The notes beneath the pieces are model-generated. The model ran no database searches. It was not told the DNA's origin and saw only the letters and a list, made by a program, of their open reading frames with translations. Shown here one piece after another: positions 51,993 to 62,288 of a DNA stretch of 64,000 bases. The DNA is from Brachypterus glaber (taxonomy: Eukaryota > Arthropoda > Insecta > Coleoptera > Kateretidae), in assembly GCA_958510825.1 (NCBI GenBank), contig OY294044.1, positions 106,120,893 to 106,184,892 on the forward strand, in the 5' to 3' direction. Made by a program: the position numbers and the translations under genes. Position 1 is the first letter of the stretch. Every line of letters begins with the position of its first letter.

Positions 51993-53312
51993 ATTGCAAT
52001 AAATGTACACGGGCTGTTTTGTTAAAGGGTAGTAGTGGATGGTAACAGAACACTCCTGTTAGTTTTTCACCAGGGGATTTGCGTAAGGGGTATCCCCTAT
52101 CTTGAATTTTAGGGGTGAGTTGCTTAATATGCATCTTACGATAAAAATGCATATAAACAATTTTTGTTAAGGAGGAAATTTCCAAAAAATTTTGTTTGGA
52201 TCATTTTTTATATATTAATAAAAACCGAGTTAATTTAAAAATGGGCATGTTGGAGGTGAAATTCGTTTTTTCCATTTTCCAACCAAATTATTCATCAGAC
52301 AATAAAAGTGGTTATGATCAAATTTGTAGCTCTCTATAAGTTTCATATATTATAAATTTTCATAGATACTTTGGTACGGTTATAGAGGGCGCAACTCGAC
52401 TTTCAGCGCCCACTACACTGACAAAACAGTTTATTTGTGTCAACAAAATATTTGGTTATATATGGCCAATTGAATTATTTGGTTGTGACAATTAAATTTT
52501 ATTTCTGTCAAATAAACTATTTTGTTCCCATTAATTAAAATATTTATTTACATGAACTAAATATTTATATGACTCAAATAAATTTGTAACTCACAACCAA
52601 ATAATTGAATTGGCCATATCCAAATAAATCCTTTTTATCCCTGTGTAACTGTAACAAAAATGCATAATGTATAAAACTTATAGACAATTTCAAGAGCTAC
52701 AAGTTCGCTTATAACCATTTTTATCGTCCGATGAATAATTTGGCTGACAAATCGAAAAAACAAATTTCACCCCCAACATGGCCATTTTTGAATATTTATA
52801 AATCGGTTGTTATTAATATATTAAAAAAATGACTCAAACACAAATTGTTGGAAATCTTCTCCTTAAAAAAAATGGTTATATGCATTTTTATCAACGACTG
52901 ATAACTCTTCTCTCTAGAATAGGCATTTCATTCGTTAAAACTGACAAAAACGTCGGCAACATAAAAAATTCGTCTGTCTTACTCGCACATCTTTGTTGTA
53001 ACAGAGACAACAATACCAGTTACTGGTAATTGTTATTGTTCAAGCCTGAATATACCTACAATTTGTTTACAAATAAACCGAGATGTTGGAGACACTTTAT
53101 TTTAACGGTATGCGTATTCTAGAAAGAAGAGGTATTAGTTCGTTGATTTATATCGTAAGATGCATATTTAGCGAGAAAACCGCACTCACCCCTAAAATTT
53201 AAGATAGCGGACTCCCCTTACGCAAATCACCCGGTGAAAAACTTACAGGAATGTTCTGTTACCATCCACTACTACCCTTTAAAATATCAGCCCGTGTACA
53301 TTTATTGCAATT
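51993..53312. mobile_element. 1.3-kb foldback with arms over 500 bases
   Basis: TTGCAATAAATGTACACGGG..CTG begins at 51,993 and its inverse ends at 53,312. Pairing continues inward through AAAGGGTAGTAGTGGATGG, TTTCACC..GGGATTTGCGTAAG, TAAGATGCAT, and then 52,240-52,370 against 52,670-52,800 (AAATTATTCATC / GATGAATAATTT). The loop holds a segment rich in ACAACCAAATAATT words (52,425-52,640), itself an inverted repeat. Differences between the arms suggest an old element. Confidence 0.75.
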
Positions 53313-53364
53313 AAACATAGGAACTTTATTTGACTGGACTAGTATTGCTGCTTTTTAACTAAAT

Positions 53365-54457
53365 AAACCAAATTTTATTATCGTAACTATAACATACTAG
53401 TATGAAGAATAGCATACTACACACATTTTATTACTTAACTACAGCAAACAATGACGTCACCTAACTATTCGTAGTAACCACGTATCCTAGGTGGTTTGCT
53501 TACATAGTAAGTATTTCTATCATTTTCTTTTATATTTCTGTTCACTCCAAATCATATTTTTTTCGAACAAGAAGAGGAAAAAATAGGTTAGGTATAATTT
53601 TTTTGGGTAAGCCAGACGTTAAAAATATTTGTAAGATTGTTTTGTCAGGCACTTGTTTGCGCAAGAACGGATTAAACTAAAATAATTTTAAATAATCGTC
53701 ACATATCATTCGTGAATAATATAGGCACCTATAATAAATGAGTTAAATAAAAGTAAGTAATTTATAAGCTTTATTCAAAAATGTTCTTGTAAAGTTAGGA
53801 CAAGCCTAATTTTGTACACCTCATTTTTGGTTCTCAATTTCAAATATCGCAAAATAAACAACTCAATCAACTTTTTAATCGAAAAAGATTTTGCTATAAT
53901 AGTGTCCTACTTTACCAACTAACTATGACGTCATTTAAACAACACGTTTCAAGCCATACTAGTATGTTATAGTTAAGATATTAAAATTTGGCCATAGTTA
54001 AACTTGACTTTAGTAACTAAAACCAAATTTTATTATCTCACGTTTTTAGAGCACTAGTACTTTAATGTTATGAAACTAGTACTTTAATATACTATTATTT
54101 AACTCGTTTATCGAATCTATATTATCCACGAATGATATCTGACGATTGTTTAAAATAATATCAATAGAATTCATTCTTGCCGAGATTCTTGCAAAAGTGG
54201 CAAAACAATCTTGTACATAAGTCCAGCTTCCACAAAAACACTCACCTCTTCTTAGTCGAAAAAATATGATTCGGAAAGGACAGAAATATGATAGAAAAGG
54301 ATAGAAATACTTACTATGTGAGCAAACCACCTAGGGTACGTGGTTACTACGAATAGTTAGTGTGACGTCATTGTTTGTTGTAGTTAACTAATAAAATGTG
54401 TGTAGTATGCTGTTCTTCATACTAGTATGTTATAGTTTCGATAATAAAATTTGGTTT
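53365..54457. mobile_element. 1.1-kb foldback with ~350-base arms, AAACCAAATTTTATTATCG
   Basis: AAACCAAATTTTATTATCGT..AACTATAACATACTAGTATG at the left is mirrored at the right end. The arms run to about 53,745 and 54,090 (ACTATTCGTAGTAACCACGT, GGTGGTTTGCT, AATCATATTTTTTTCGA, CATTCGTGAATAATATAGG). The loop holds a partial extra copy of the end (CATACTAGTATGTTATAGTT at about 53,955) and a fragment of the 2550-3054 family (54,050-54,092). Confidence 0.75.
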
Positions 54458-54710
54458 AAATAAATGTAATAGGAGAAAGGACCGATAAGTTTTAGCAATA
54501 GTGTTTTTCTTAATATGTACTCTCTTTAAAAAATCTGGGTGTGCCCATGACCGAAAAATATTTGGTCTTATAATTATATCTGTATCATACACGTATAATT
54601 ACATAATTTAATGATGTATGGTCATTTTTTTCTTGGCGCCAGTGAATGTAATTAATTCTTGTTTAAAGTTGGGTTTCTATTTTTTTAGAAAAAGTAGAAA
54701 AACAATATTT
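54458..54710. other. Spacer with a GGAGAAAGGACC start
   Basis: At 54,471 TAGGAGAAAGGACCGATAAG resembles the TA-GGRGAAA ends of other elements, but no partner end was found. Confidence 0.35.
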
Positions 54711-55312
54711 TTCTTCAAGCATACTAAAATGTTCATATTTTATAACGGAACACATTATTTAGAAGTGATCTATTTTTTTACAGTAACAAAATGAGTTCAT
54801 TGTTGTACGCCGTAAAAAAAAGTTAGTTAGCAAAACCACCACTGGCGGCAGCACTCTTTGACTTTGATGACAGCCATACTTCAAACTTGTTTGTTTATTA
54901 TGTAAACAGGTGGTTGACTCGAGATTCTGTGCAGAAACCTTGTGTGAAATTGGTTAAAAATGATTGAAGAAGAATATATGGTTTATACACCTACAACTCT
55001 CTCCGAAATTTCAAATGCTACATTAGACTTACCATTGAAATCGCAAAAAGTGTACGATTTAGCCTACGAAAAAAATTTAAAATGAGCTAAGAAAGGTTTA
55101 AGTTTATTTCGACAGGGTTTTATTGGCCTATTTTAATAATAAAAAACATACTTTATTACTGAATAAATTAAATTCAAAAATTAATATTTAAAAAATATAT
55201 ATAGGATGCTTGAAGAAAAAATAGTATGTTTCACTCGCTTCGCGTCGTCCGTAAATTCTACAGACTAGTAAAAAAAGCTTCACTTTTCCTCTTAGTAAAA
55301 CAATATACTATT
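54711..55312 (+). mobile_element. MIEEEY-type element, copy 2 (longest)
   Basis: Same segments as copy 1, plus a centre that copy 1 lacks (TTTCGACAGGGTTTTATTGG ... GGATGCTTGAAGAAAAAATA). The short frame here is longer (54,960-55,085). It ends AGTAAAACAATATACTATTT. Confidence 0.7.
54960..55085 (+). CDS. Short frame (41 codons) of the MIEEEY element
   Basis: The frame begins MIEEEYMVYTPTTLSEISNA and continues through LPLKSQKVYDLAYEKNLK to a stop. The LPxKSxKxYDxAYEK pattern recalls the N-terminal helix of tyrosine recombinases of the Crypton/KCTD1-like type, where proteins often read LLPxKSxxxYxxAYxxF. That is only a resemblance. No catalytic part is present in the element. Confidence 0.35.
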   Translation: MIEEEYMVYTPTTLSEISNATLDLPLKSQKVYDLAYEKNLK

Positions 55313-55479
55313 TCCCGTATACCTGGATCAAAAAACTAAACAATAATTATCGCAAAAAATACCGATAAAAAAATCAAAGAAAATAAGTTCAAAATTATTA
55401 ACAAATATTTTGAGTTTTTTACAACAAAATTATTTTTTCACACTAGTGTGGTAGTTACCATTATTATGCGAGCTATTAA
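55313..55479. other. Spacer
   Basis: AT-rich, ends in the TTAA target at 55,476-55,479. Confidence 0.4.
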
Positions 55480-56442
55480 CCCGGCGTCTGACAGGTGGAT
55501 TAGTTTTACAAGTAACGACAGGTGGGGTATAATAAACCCCAACAATAAATGGGACCGTTTTTGCTTTATTTAATAAATTTTATATAAAATGTAGTAAAAT
55601 ATTTGAGTTATACAATATATTAACCTAAAAATAATTTTAAAAATCTTAAATACATATATATATTTATTTTTAATCGGTTAACAAAAATAAATCAAATTTA
55701 AAAAACAAAAAATAGGAAACCTTTTTGTTTCCTATTAACTAAAAAAAATAACGTTTAAAATTGCCAAACAAAGATCTACATGAATAACATAAATTATAAA
55801 CTTTTAAATATTATAGGTAGGGTTCAAAATAAATTACTTTAAGTAATCGTAATAGGACTGAAAAATACAGGAGAAACAGGAAGATAATAGTATATTACGC
55901 ACCGAGTACGCGAACCTAGTTTTCAGTGCAAGAGAGTGCTTATTTTTTTTATGAGGCGCAGCCGAGTAAAAAATCTCTCGAAGTCCACCGAAATAGTTTG
56001 CGTCGAGGTCCGTATACTATTTTTTCTACGACCTAAACATCCAAAAGACGCAAAAATTGTCTTAAAATATTAATTTGTCAATTTAAGGTTATGTGTTTCA
56101 CGTTTACTCATTTTCTGACAGCAGATGTAAAATCAACTAATTTTCACTTTTCAACCATTGTCATAGGCAATGGGTGGAAAATAGGCACTAACTACTAGCT
56201 AGGTTGTAGGAAAATAAATGTTACTTATTATGACACGTGGGGTGTCAGAAACCCCAGACGACTTCAAAAGGACGTGGCCTCTAATGCTTCAATATTTATA
56301 CTGCCGTTCATGCTACACTGTGCAAAGTAAAAAGCGATTGAAAGGTACTGAGGCGCTGTCTTCGCTTGGCGCGAAAATAAAATAGTTACGGAGTAATATT
56401 TGGACTCTGGGGTTTGTGACACCCCACGTGTCAGACGCCGGG
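55480..56442. mobile_element. PiggyBac-like MITE flanked by TTAA
   Basis: TTAA|CCCGGCGTCTGACAGGTGG at the left and CCACGTGTCAGACGCCGGG|TTAA at the right. The TTAA target duplication and CCC/GGG ends are the hallmark of piggyBac elements. The end word recurs inside (GACACGTGGGGTGTCAGAAA..CCCC near 56,231). A second foldback with AATAGTATATT ends (55,889-56,024) lies within. No transposase. Confidence 0.82.
55889..56024. mobile_element. CpG-containing foldback with AATAGTATATT ends (nested)
   Basis: AATAGTATATTACGCACCGA and CCGTATACTATTTT mark the ends. The centre has GAGGCGCAGCCGAGT and GTCCACCGAAATAGTTTGCGTCGAGG. It resembles 6647-6785 in layout. Confidence 0.5.
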
Positions 56443-56943
56443 TTAAATAAAATAACCCCATTATCTGTAATAACTTATTAGAGACTAGACTAATAAACCT
56501 AAAGAAAAACTGACAATATGTCAAATTATTCTAACCTCTTTATTAAAATCTTACTTAAACTATAATAATTAATAAAATTGACATTTTGGCATATTTAAAA
56601 CTTGCATTTTTTGTGGATCCAACTGTACATAGCTAATTACTGTTATTATTATTATTATTATTATTTGATAATTATCAAACCGCGCATAAATTAATTTCTT
56701 TATTCTTAGAAAATTCTGTATTGTAATACATTACCTCACTGATAAAATAATCCATTCTTTAATAAAAACTATGAAATTGTATGCTCTAATTATATCTCGC
56801 AGCTACATATTTAATTTAATACAAAAAATTAAAACATAACACAGAAAAAGGTGTGAGGTAACTAATTTATTTTTTTTTAGTAGAAATAAATAATCTTCTA
56901 CAATTTTTAGGAGAGATGAAAGTTATGACGAAAAAGAATAGTA
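56443..56943. other. Unassigned AT-rich sequence
   Basis: A (TTA)n run at about 56,641-56,665. Nothing else was recognised. Confidence 0.4.
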
Positions 56944-58312
56944 GGGGAGAAAGGGGTAATAAGAAACAGGGGTAATAAGAAACGATCAAGAAAAAAGCAT
57001 GAAAAATTTCTTCTAAAAATTTGAAAAAAAAGTACAAAGAACTCACATCCATAAGCTATTATTCCTAAAAATTGCAGGTTGCTTCTTAAGCATTTTCATA
57101 TTTTTTTTAAGTAAAAAGTTAACATGTATTCATGAACTTTAATGTTTAAAGTGGGACCATTTTATCTTTGACTATGAATAAAAATTTTGTTAAAAGTTTT
57201 AGCAGGCTTTGCAACATTGATATATTATGTATAATGTCATTATAATAATTTATTAAAAGTGATTCTGGTGTTTGCAGAGTTGTTTTCTCTTATTACCCCA
57301 GGTATTGTATTTTGTTGGGGTAATAAGAAACACTTTTTAAAACTATTTATTTAAGGAACAATAAGAAACAAAAAGTTGATGATAAAAGCAGTGTAAAGAA
57401 AAATGATAAAGTTAAAAATAAAATTTCTCGATATTCATCAGAAACTAAAAGGACAAAGAAAAAATCCAGTAGTAATAGAGAGTGACTCATCGTCGGAAAG
57501 TTTAACCATGGAACTTGAAGACGCTGACGAAGACTTAAATATCTCTGATATCGAAGAAAAGGAGTCACCAGAACTGGCGCTACTAGAAAAAAACTTTTAT
57601 GCAGTAAATTTAAATCTAAACTGGTATTTGGCCTTTATTCAAGAGGATTTGAATGAATTATATCAAATTAAGATTTTACAATCAGAAATGGATGAATTTA
57701 GCTGGCCTCCAAATGAAAATATAGAATTTGTTCAAAGAAGACATTTTTTTTATGGACCCATTCAATTGTTGGGAAATGGGCCATTCAAATTACGCAGAAG
57801 CGATAAATTAAACATCAACAATAGGTTTAATTGTTTGTAAAAGTTAAAATTACCAGTTATTATTACTGCTTTTCATCATTTTTTAGTTTTTTATAAAAAA
57901 ATTTAAATGCGTTTTTTAGTTTAACAGTTCACCTTTTCAAAATAAAATTTTGTTTATTGATAAGTTTTTTAATCTTTATTAATTTTTGTTCAAATTTAAA
58001 GTAAACTTAGACGTGCTTTAGAGGTGTCTCTTGTGTATTCAGTTTATTTGTTTAAGCCTTTTTTATAGGGTATAATATTTTTGTTTCTTAATACCCCATA
58101 AGGGGTAATAAGAAACAAAATTTTAAAAAAGTTTATTATTTTTTTACAACTAAACGTATTAGTATTAATTGAATTTTATATAAGAAACTTGATACATCCG
58201 ATCAATACATAATACAAAAAAAAATTGAAGCTTTTGCCTTAACGTTAAGTCCTAATTCTAACATGCTCTGTTTCTTAAAACCCCGAGTGTTTCTTATTAC
58301 CCCTTTCTCCCC
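56944..58312. mobile_element. Pogo/Tigger-like element with reiterated GGGGTAATAAGAAAC
   Basis: It starts GGGGAGAAAGGGGTAATAAG..AAAC and ends with the exact inverse, flanked by TA (56,942 and 58,313). The word GGGGTAATAAGAAAC recurs near 56,973, 57,286 (reverse), 57,317, 57,350, 58,085 (reverse) and 58,104. The ends are identical over 24 bases. The internal frame at 57,403-57,840 is probably the C-terminal part of the element's transposase. Confidence 0.8.
57403..57840 (+). pseudogene. Probable C-terminal part of a pogo/Tigger-like transposase
   Basis: 145 codons. An acidic Ser/Asp-rich segment (about residues 25-60: IESDSSSES, LEDADEDL) is followed by NWYLAFIQEDLNE and DEFSWPPNENIEFV and ends KLRRSDKLNINNRF. 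The acidic linker followed by a short beta-rich tail with SWPP...IE.V and a final basic strand suits the C-terminus of jerky/Tigger (DDE_1) transposases. The CENP-B-type DNA-binding and DDE domains are missing. The assignment leans on position within a TIR element. Not functional alone. Confidence 0.45.
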
Positions 58313-58314
58313 TA

Positions 58315-58886
58315 TATTGTTTTACTAAGAGGATAAATTAAGCTTTTTTTTACTAGTCTGTAGAGTTTACGAAGGACGCGAAGCGGAGTCCGGAAACTAT
58401 AAACGAGTAAAAAACGCACTTTTCCTCTGAGTGAAACATACTATTTTTTCTTCAAGCATCCTAGATATATATTTTTTGAAAAATTAATTTTTGAATTTAA
58501 TTTATTCAGTAATAAAGTATGTTTTTTTTTATTAAAATAGGCCATTAAAACCCTTTCGAAATAAACTTAAACCTTCCTTAGCTCATTTTAAATTTTTTTA
58601 GTAGGTTAAATTACTTTTCGCGATTTCGATGGTAAGTTGTCTAATGTAGCATTTGCAATTTCGGAGAGATTTGTAGGTGTATAAACCGTTTTGCACAGAA
58701 TCTCGAGTCAACCAACTGTTTACATAATAAACAAACAAGTTTGAAGTATGGCTGTCATCAAAGTCAGAGTGCTGCCGCCAGTGGTGGTTTTGTTAACTAA
58801 TTTTTTTTACGGCGTACAACAATGAACCCATTTTTTTACTGTAAAAGTCCAAACGATATGAACATTTTAGTATGCTTGAAGAAAAA
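58315..58886 (-). mobile_element. MIEEEY-type element, copy 3 (inverted)
   Basis: The reverse complement follows copy 2 from TTCTTCAAGCATACTAAAATG through CCACCACTGGCGGCAGCACT and GTAAACAGTTGGTTGACTCG to TTAGTAAAACAATATA. The start Met region of the short frame is lost (AAACGGTTTATACACC). It begins right after the TA of the pogo-like element. Confidence 0.7.
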
Positions 58887-58911
58887 AACAGTTTTCAAAA
58901 TTTGATCTGTT

Positions 58912-59640
58912 TTTCCATTTTAATTTCCCTAATATATTCATACAATCCTTAATTTAACTTTTGACAAATTAAATCAAATTAAAAGTAAACTATAAGATTT
59001 TTAGTCAATTCTCGATAAAGATTACACCGGCACACAAAAAAAAAAAAATTGTCTGTACACCGGGCGCCACCTATCTACGGGCATGTTTTTCGACCCGCTG
59101 AATACGAATTTCAAGTCAGTTTAGGCCGTCCAGCCTTCAATTTCGAGTAAAATTTTTTTTTTCTTGCCAAAACATCGAATTTTCGCTATTTTTTGGGTTT
59201 TTTTGCAATTTACTCGAAATTGAAGGGTGGACGGCCTAAACTGACTTGAAATTCGTATTCAGCGGGTCGAAAAACATGCCCGTAGATAGGTGTCGCCCGG
59301 TGTACAGACAATTTTTTTTTTGTGTGCCGGTGTTATTATTATTATTATGCCATTCACAGGACTTAAGCGATAGAATAGTATAAAACGGTAGTTTCGAGTT
59401 TCCCAAAATCGCCAAAAAACGTCCTGGACAAAAAAAATTCTTGGATACAATTTTTTTTTATGGAAAAATAAGCAACTTTAAAAATGCCCTTCTGTTCGTT
59501 TATCCGTCCGTCACGTTTTTTGTAAGCACAACAGTCAACGACGAATTATCCGATCGACTCCCGAATTCCCCCAAAAATAACAAAATTATTGGGTGTTAAA
59601 AAAATCGAAAAAACTCTCTTAAGTTTGTTTTTTCAAAAAA
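58912..59640 (+). repeat. Direct repeat left of the Crypton (split by a MITE)
   Basis: 58,912-59,023 and 59,334-59,640 together match 61,588-61,905: CATTTTAATTTCCCTAAYAT, TTAAGCGATAGAATAGTATA, AAGCACAACAGTCAACRACG, GACTCCCGAATTCCCCCAAA. The MITE at 59,024-59,333 is inserted at GATAAAGATT|ATTATTAT. Confidence 0.75.
59024..59333. mobile_element. Foldback MITE, ACACCGGCACACAAAAAA
   Basis: Nearly perfect arms: ACACCGGCACACAAAAAAAA ... TTGTCTGTACACCGGGCG ... ACCTATCTACGGGCATG ... CCCGCTGAATACGAATTTCA ... and the inverse. Same family signature as 11,272 and 12,905-13,204. The preserved symmetry and the clean insertion into a direct repeat suggest a young copy. Confidence 0.85.
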
Positions 59641-59794
59641 AAAAAGAAATCGTTTTTCGAAAAACCGTTTTTTTAATTTTTTTTATTTTTTTTACTTGAT
59701 TTTTTGTTTTAATAGCCCTAAATAAAGTTATGAAGAAAAAGAAAAACAGTTTTTCAAAATTTGATCGATTTTTTTCATAGTTAATATAACAAGA

Positions 59795-59985
59795 CCGAGG
59801 GATTTTTTCGGCTAATTTTGTTGTTTGTATTTACGAAAGCTTTTTTGCTTAGCAACGCACGAGACACAGTGAATGCATATAAAAACCACGACCGCGTAGC
59901 GGGAGGGGTTTTTGCATTCGCTGGGTCGAGTGCTTGATAAGCAAAAAGGTTTTCGTAAGTACAAACAGCAAACTTAGACGAAAAA
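59795..59985. repeat. Hairpin between the direct repeat and the Crypton
   Basis: TGTTTGTATTTACGAAAGC..TTTTTGCTTA pairs with TAAGCAAAAAGG..TTTTCGTAAGTACAAACA. The centre is GACCGCGTAGCGGGAGG. It may be part of the Crypton's 3' flank or a separate CpG-centred foldback. Confidence 0.55.
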
Positions 59986-60117
59986 AACATGAGGTTGCGT
60001 TGTATTTGTTAAGAAAAATTCACAATTCAAATAAACAAAATTATAAACTTTAATTAAAAATGAAAATAACCACAAGAAAAATTTTTAAAACGTTTCTTTA
60101 TAATATATTATATTAAG

Positions 60118-61380
60118 CTAATTAAAAGTACAATTGTGAAACACACAATTTTCAAATTTTAGTCCTTGTTTTGTATTTGGTGCAATAATGCTTGAAGATG
60201 AACTAATGGTTGTTGTTGCCCTATCTTGTGCTAAATTCTTGTCTTGTACCAAAGGTAGTACTGGTGCTAAATTAGATTCTATATTAGATGAACGAACTTT
60301 ATCTAATATGGTGGTATGATGTTCTTCATTTAGTTGTAAATATGGCTTTATAGATGAGGAACTTGAGTGGCCACTAATTTTTATTAATTCTTGCTCTTGT
60401 ACTCCTTGCCTAACCATATTTGAAATGACTGTGGCGCGACTAGAATCATTTGTAATTTTTTTCTTTTTTGTGTCCAATCCAGCCTTTTTCGCAGATATTT
60501 TATTCCACTTAGAAAAAGTATTTTTTCCAACTGGGCTATTCTTGTACCATATTCCGGTTTCTTTCCAGTTAGGATTCGCAGTTAAAAAAAAATCGATTAG
60601 TAATTATATTTTTATTCCGTTTTTCTACCAGTTTTTTATATAATCGAACAGGACATTTATCAGCATTCTGGGTATTTGGTGTAAGCCATTTATTGTCACT
60701 ACATTTTTGATCTCCTCCTTGACAAGTTTTCGTAAATACCGGATTGTAAATCATTCTTCCAGATTTCTCACCGTTATTTTTCATTTCTTCTTGAAAATGC
60801 CCCAATAAACAATTTACACCTTCGCCGCCGCGCCAAGCTAATTCAACAGACGCGATGTGAAAAAATTTCATCTGGAGTCCACTAGGAGTATTTTCATCAT
60901 TAAATGGTACTCGTCCACCTCCAGAGCAGATGCACTTAATTTTCTTTTCGCTGGGTTTGATTGGAGTTGCTTTCTAATTGCGTTTTTAGCCATTCTAGCG
61001 TTCGAAAACTCTACATCTATAAAAGGATTAAAGCTTCTTTGGTATTCGGTAAAATATTTTTCCTGTAAAATTTTTGCCGTCGTATTCCATATTGTTTTTA
61101 CGGAACACTCTTTGTATTCTTCCCCGTTAACTTTCCTCATATTTATAGCCCATGTTTTTAATACTGATGCTATTTCATCGATTGTGGTTGTGCTGTCCAA
61201 TAAATAACCTTTTTCCTCGCAAAATTCAGTAAACTGCTTCCATATGGAATTTTTCGTCCTCACAGTGTTAACCGGCACAGCTGATTTTAAAATTATTTCC
61301 ACATTTTCTTCAGAAATACTAGCAAATCTATCGCCCATTTTTAAAAGTTTACTATGAAGACGCGCAAATGACTTATTCAC
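60118..61380 (-). pseudogene. Crypton tyrosine recombinase (KCTD1/ZMYM-like), two frameshifts
   Basis: A reverse-strand gene from Met at 61,380 to the stop at 60,118. Segment 1 (61,380 to about 60,890) reads NSIWKQFTEFCEEKGY ... NPFIDVEFSNARMAKNAIRK, the N-terminal core-binding part. A frame change near 60,890-60,910 leads to segment 2: DENTPSGLQMKFFHIASVEL, AWRGGE (first catalytic Arg), RMIYNPVFTKTCQGGDQKC, CPVRLYKKL. A T run read on the - strand near 60,583-60,591 (nine bases, where eight would hold frame) shifts again into segment 3: NWKETGIWYKNSP, SSRATVISNMVRQGVQEQEL (second Arg), IKISGHSSSSSIKPYLQL with the His and the nucleophile Tyr. These are the boxes of the Crypton-derived tyrosine recombinase domain, also seen in KCTD1 and ZMYM proteins. 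A Ser-rich tail follows. All catalytic boxes are present, but the two frameshifts inactivate the copy unless one is a short intron. Confidence 0.78.
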
Positions 61381-61587
61381 AAACTAATTTGACAGTACTT
61401 TTCATAGGTGCTGTGATATTGTTCAAATATTATTTTCTTGGTTACCCGCAACTAAAATACATAGTAACGGAAAAAATCCTCAGTACCAGGGATTTTTTCG
61501 ATTTAAAAATAGGTGATTCGCTGAAAAATGTACCCGATTCGTGACTGGATTGGTTGAATGACATAATAATAATGAAGTGTGAATTTT
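61381..61587. other. 5' flank of the Crypton
   Basis: CAGGGATTTTTTCGATTTA (about 61,488) echoes GAGGGATTTTTTCGGCTAA at about 59,800. No TIR is expected for Cryptons. No promoter was identified. Confidence 0.4.
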
Positions 61588-61905
61588 TCATTTTAATTTC
61601 CCTAACATATTCTTACAATTTGACTTTTGACAAATTAAATCCAAATTAAAACTAAACTAAGAGGTTTTTAGGGAATTCCTGATAAAGATTATTATTATAA
61701 TACCATTCCAGGGCTTAAGCGATAGAATAGTATAAAACGGTAGTTTCTCTTAGTCCATCCCTCCGTCCGATGTCATGTTTTTTGTAAGCACAACAGTCAA
61801 CAACGAATTATCTGATCGACTCCCGAATTCCCCCAAAAATTTTATGGGGGTTAAACTTTTTAAAAAAAAATCGAAAAAACTCTTTACGACTTGTTTTTTT
61901 TTAGG
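61588..61905 (+). repeat. Direct repeat right of the Crypton
   Basis: Partner of 58,912-59,640 in the same orientation (see that entry). Uninterrupted here. Confidence 0.75.
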
Positions 61906-62288
61906 ATTCCTATAATAGAAACGTCATGCATTACCACAAAGCAAATATTGTTTTTTATTTTAGAAACACCCGTTATTAAATTTAATAACGATTTAAATCG
62001 ACCAAAAAATAAAAAAAAAAAATGCATTTTCGGTTAAGAATGTTATGAAACGTCGAGAAAATGTGAAAAGATATTTGTCTGTCTGTCTGCCGGTCTGTAT
62101 GTACACCTTATAACTTTTGAACGGAATGTCCGATTTAATAAATTCTTTTAGCAAACGATTCAGGACCTTTTCTTTTTGCTTCACATCAAATATGGTTAAC
62201 ATTAGCGTACGGCAAGTGGAACAAAATGGACAAAGACTATAATTTTTAACGATATCCCAAATACCCTACAAAAACATATGTAATCATT
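61906..62288. other. Spacer with a (GTCT)n repeat piece
   Basis: TTTGTCTGTCTGTCTGCCGG..TCTGTATGTACACC near 62,073-62,106 followed by TAACTTTTGAACGGAATGTC is a combination seen in dispersed repeats. No ends were found. Confidence 0.4.

Noticed and set aside
60425..61207. Two + strand frames over the Crypton
   Set aside because: They are shadows of the reverse-strand recombinase, which has conserved catalytic boxes.
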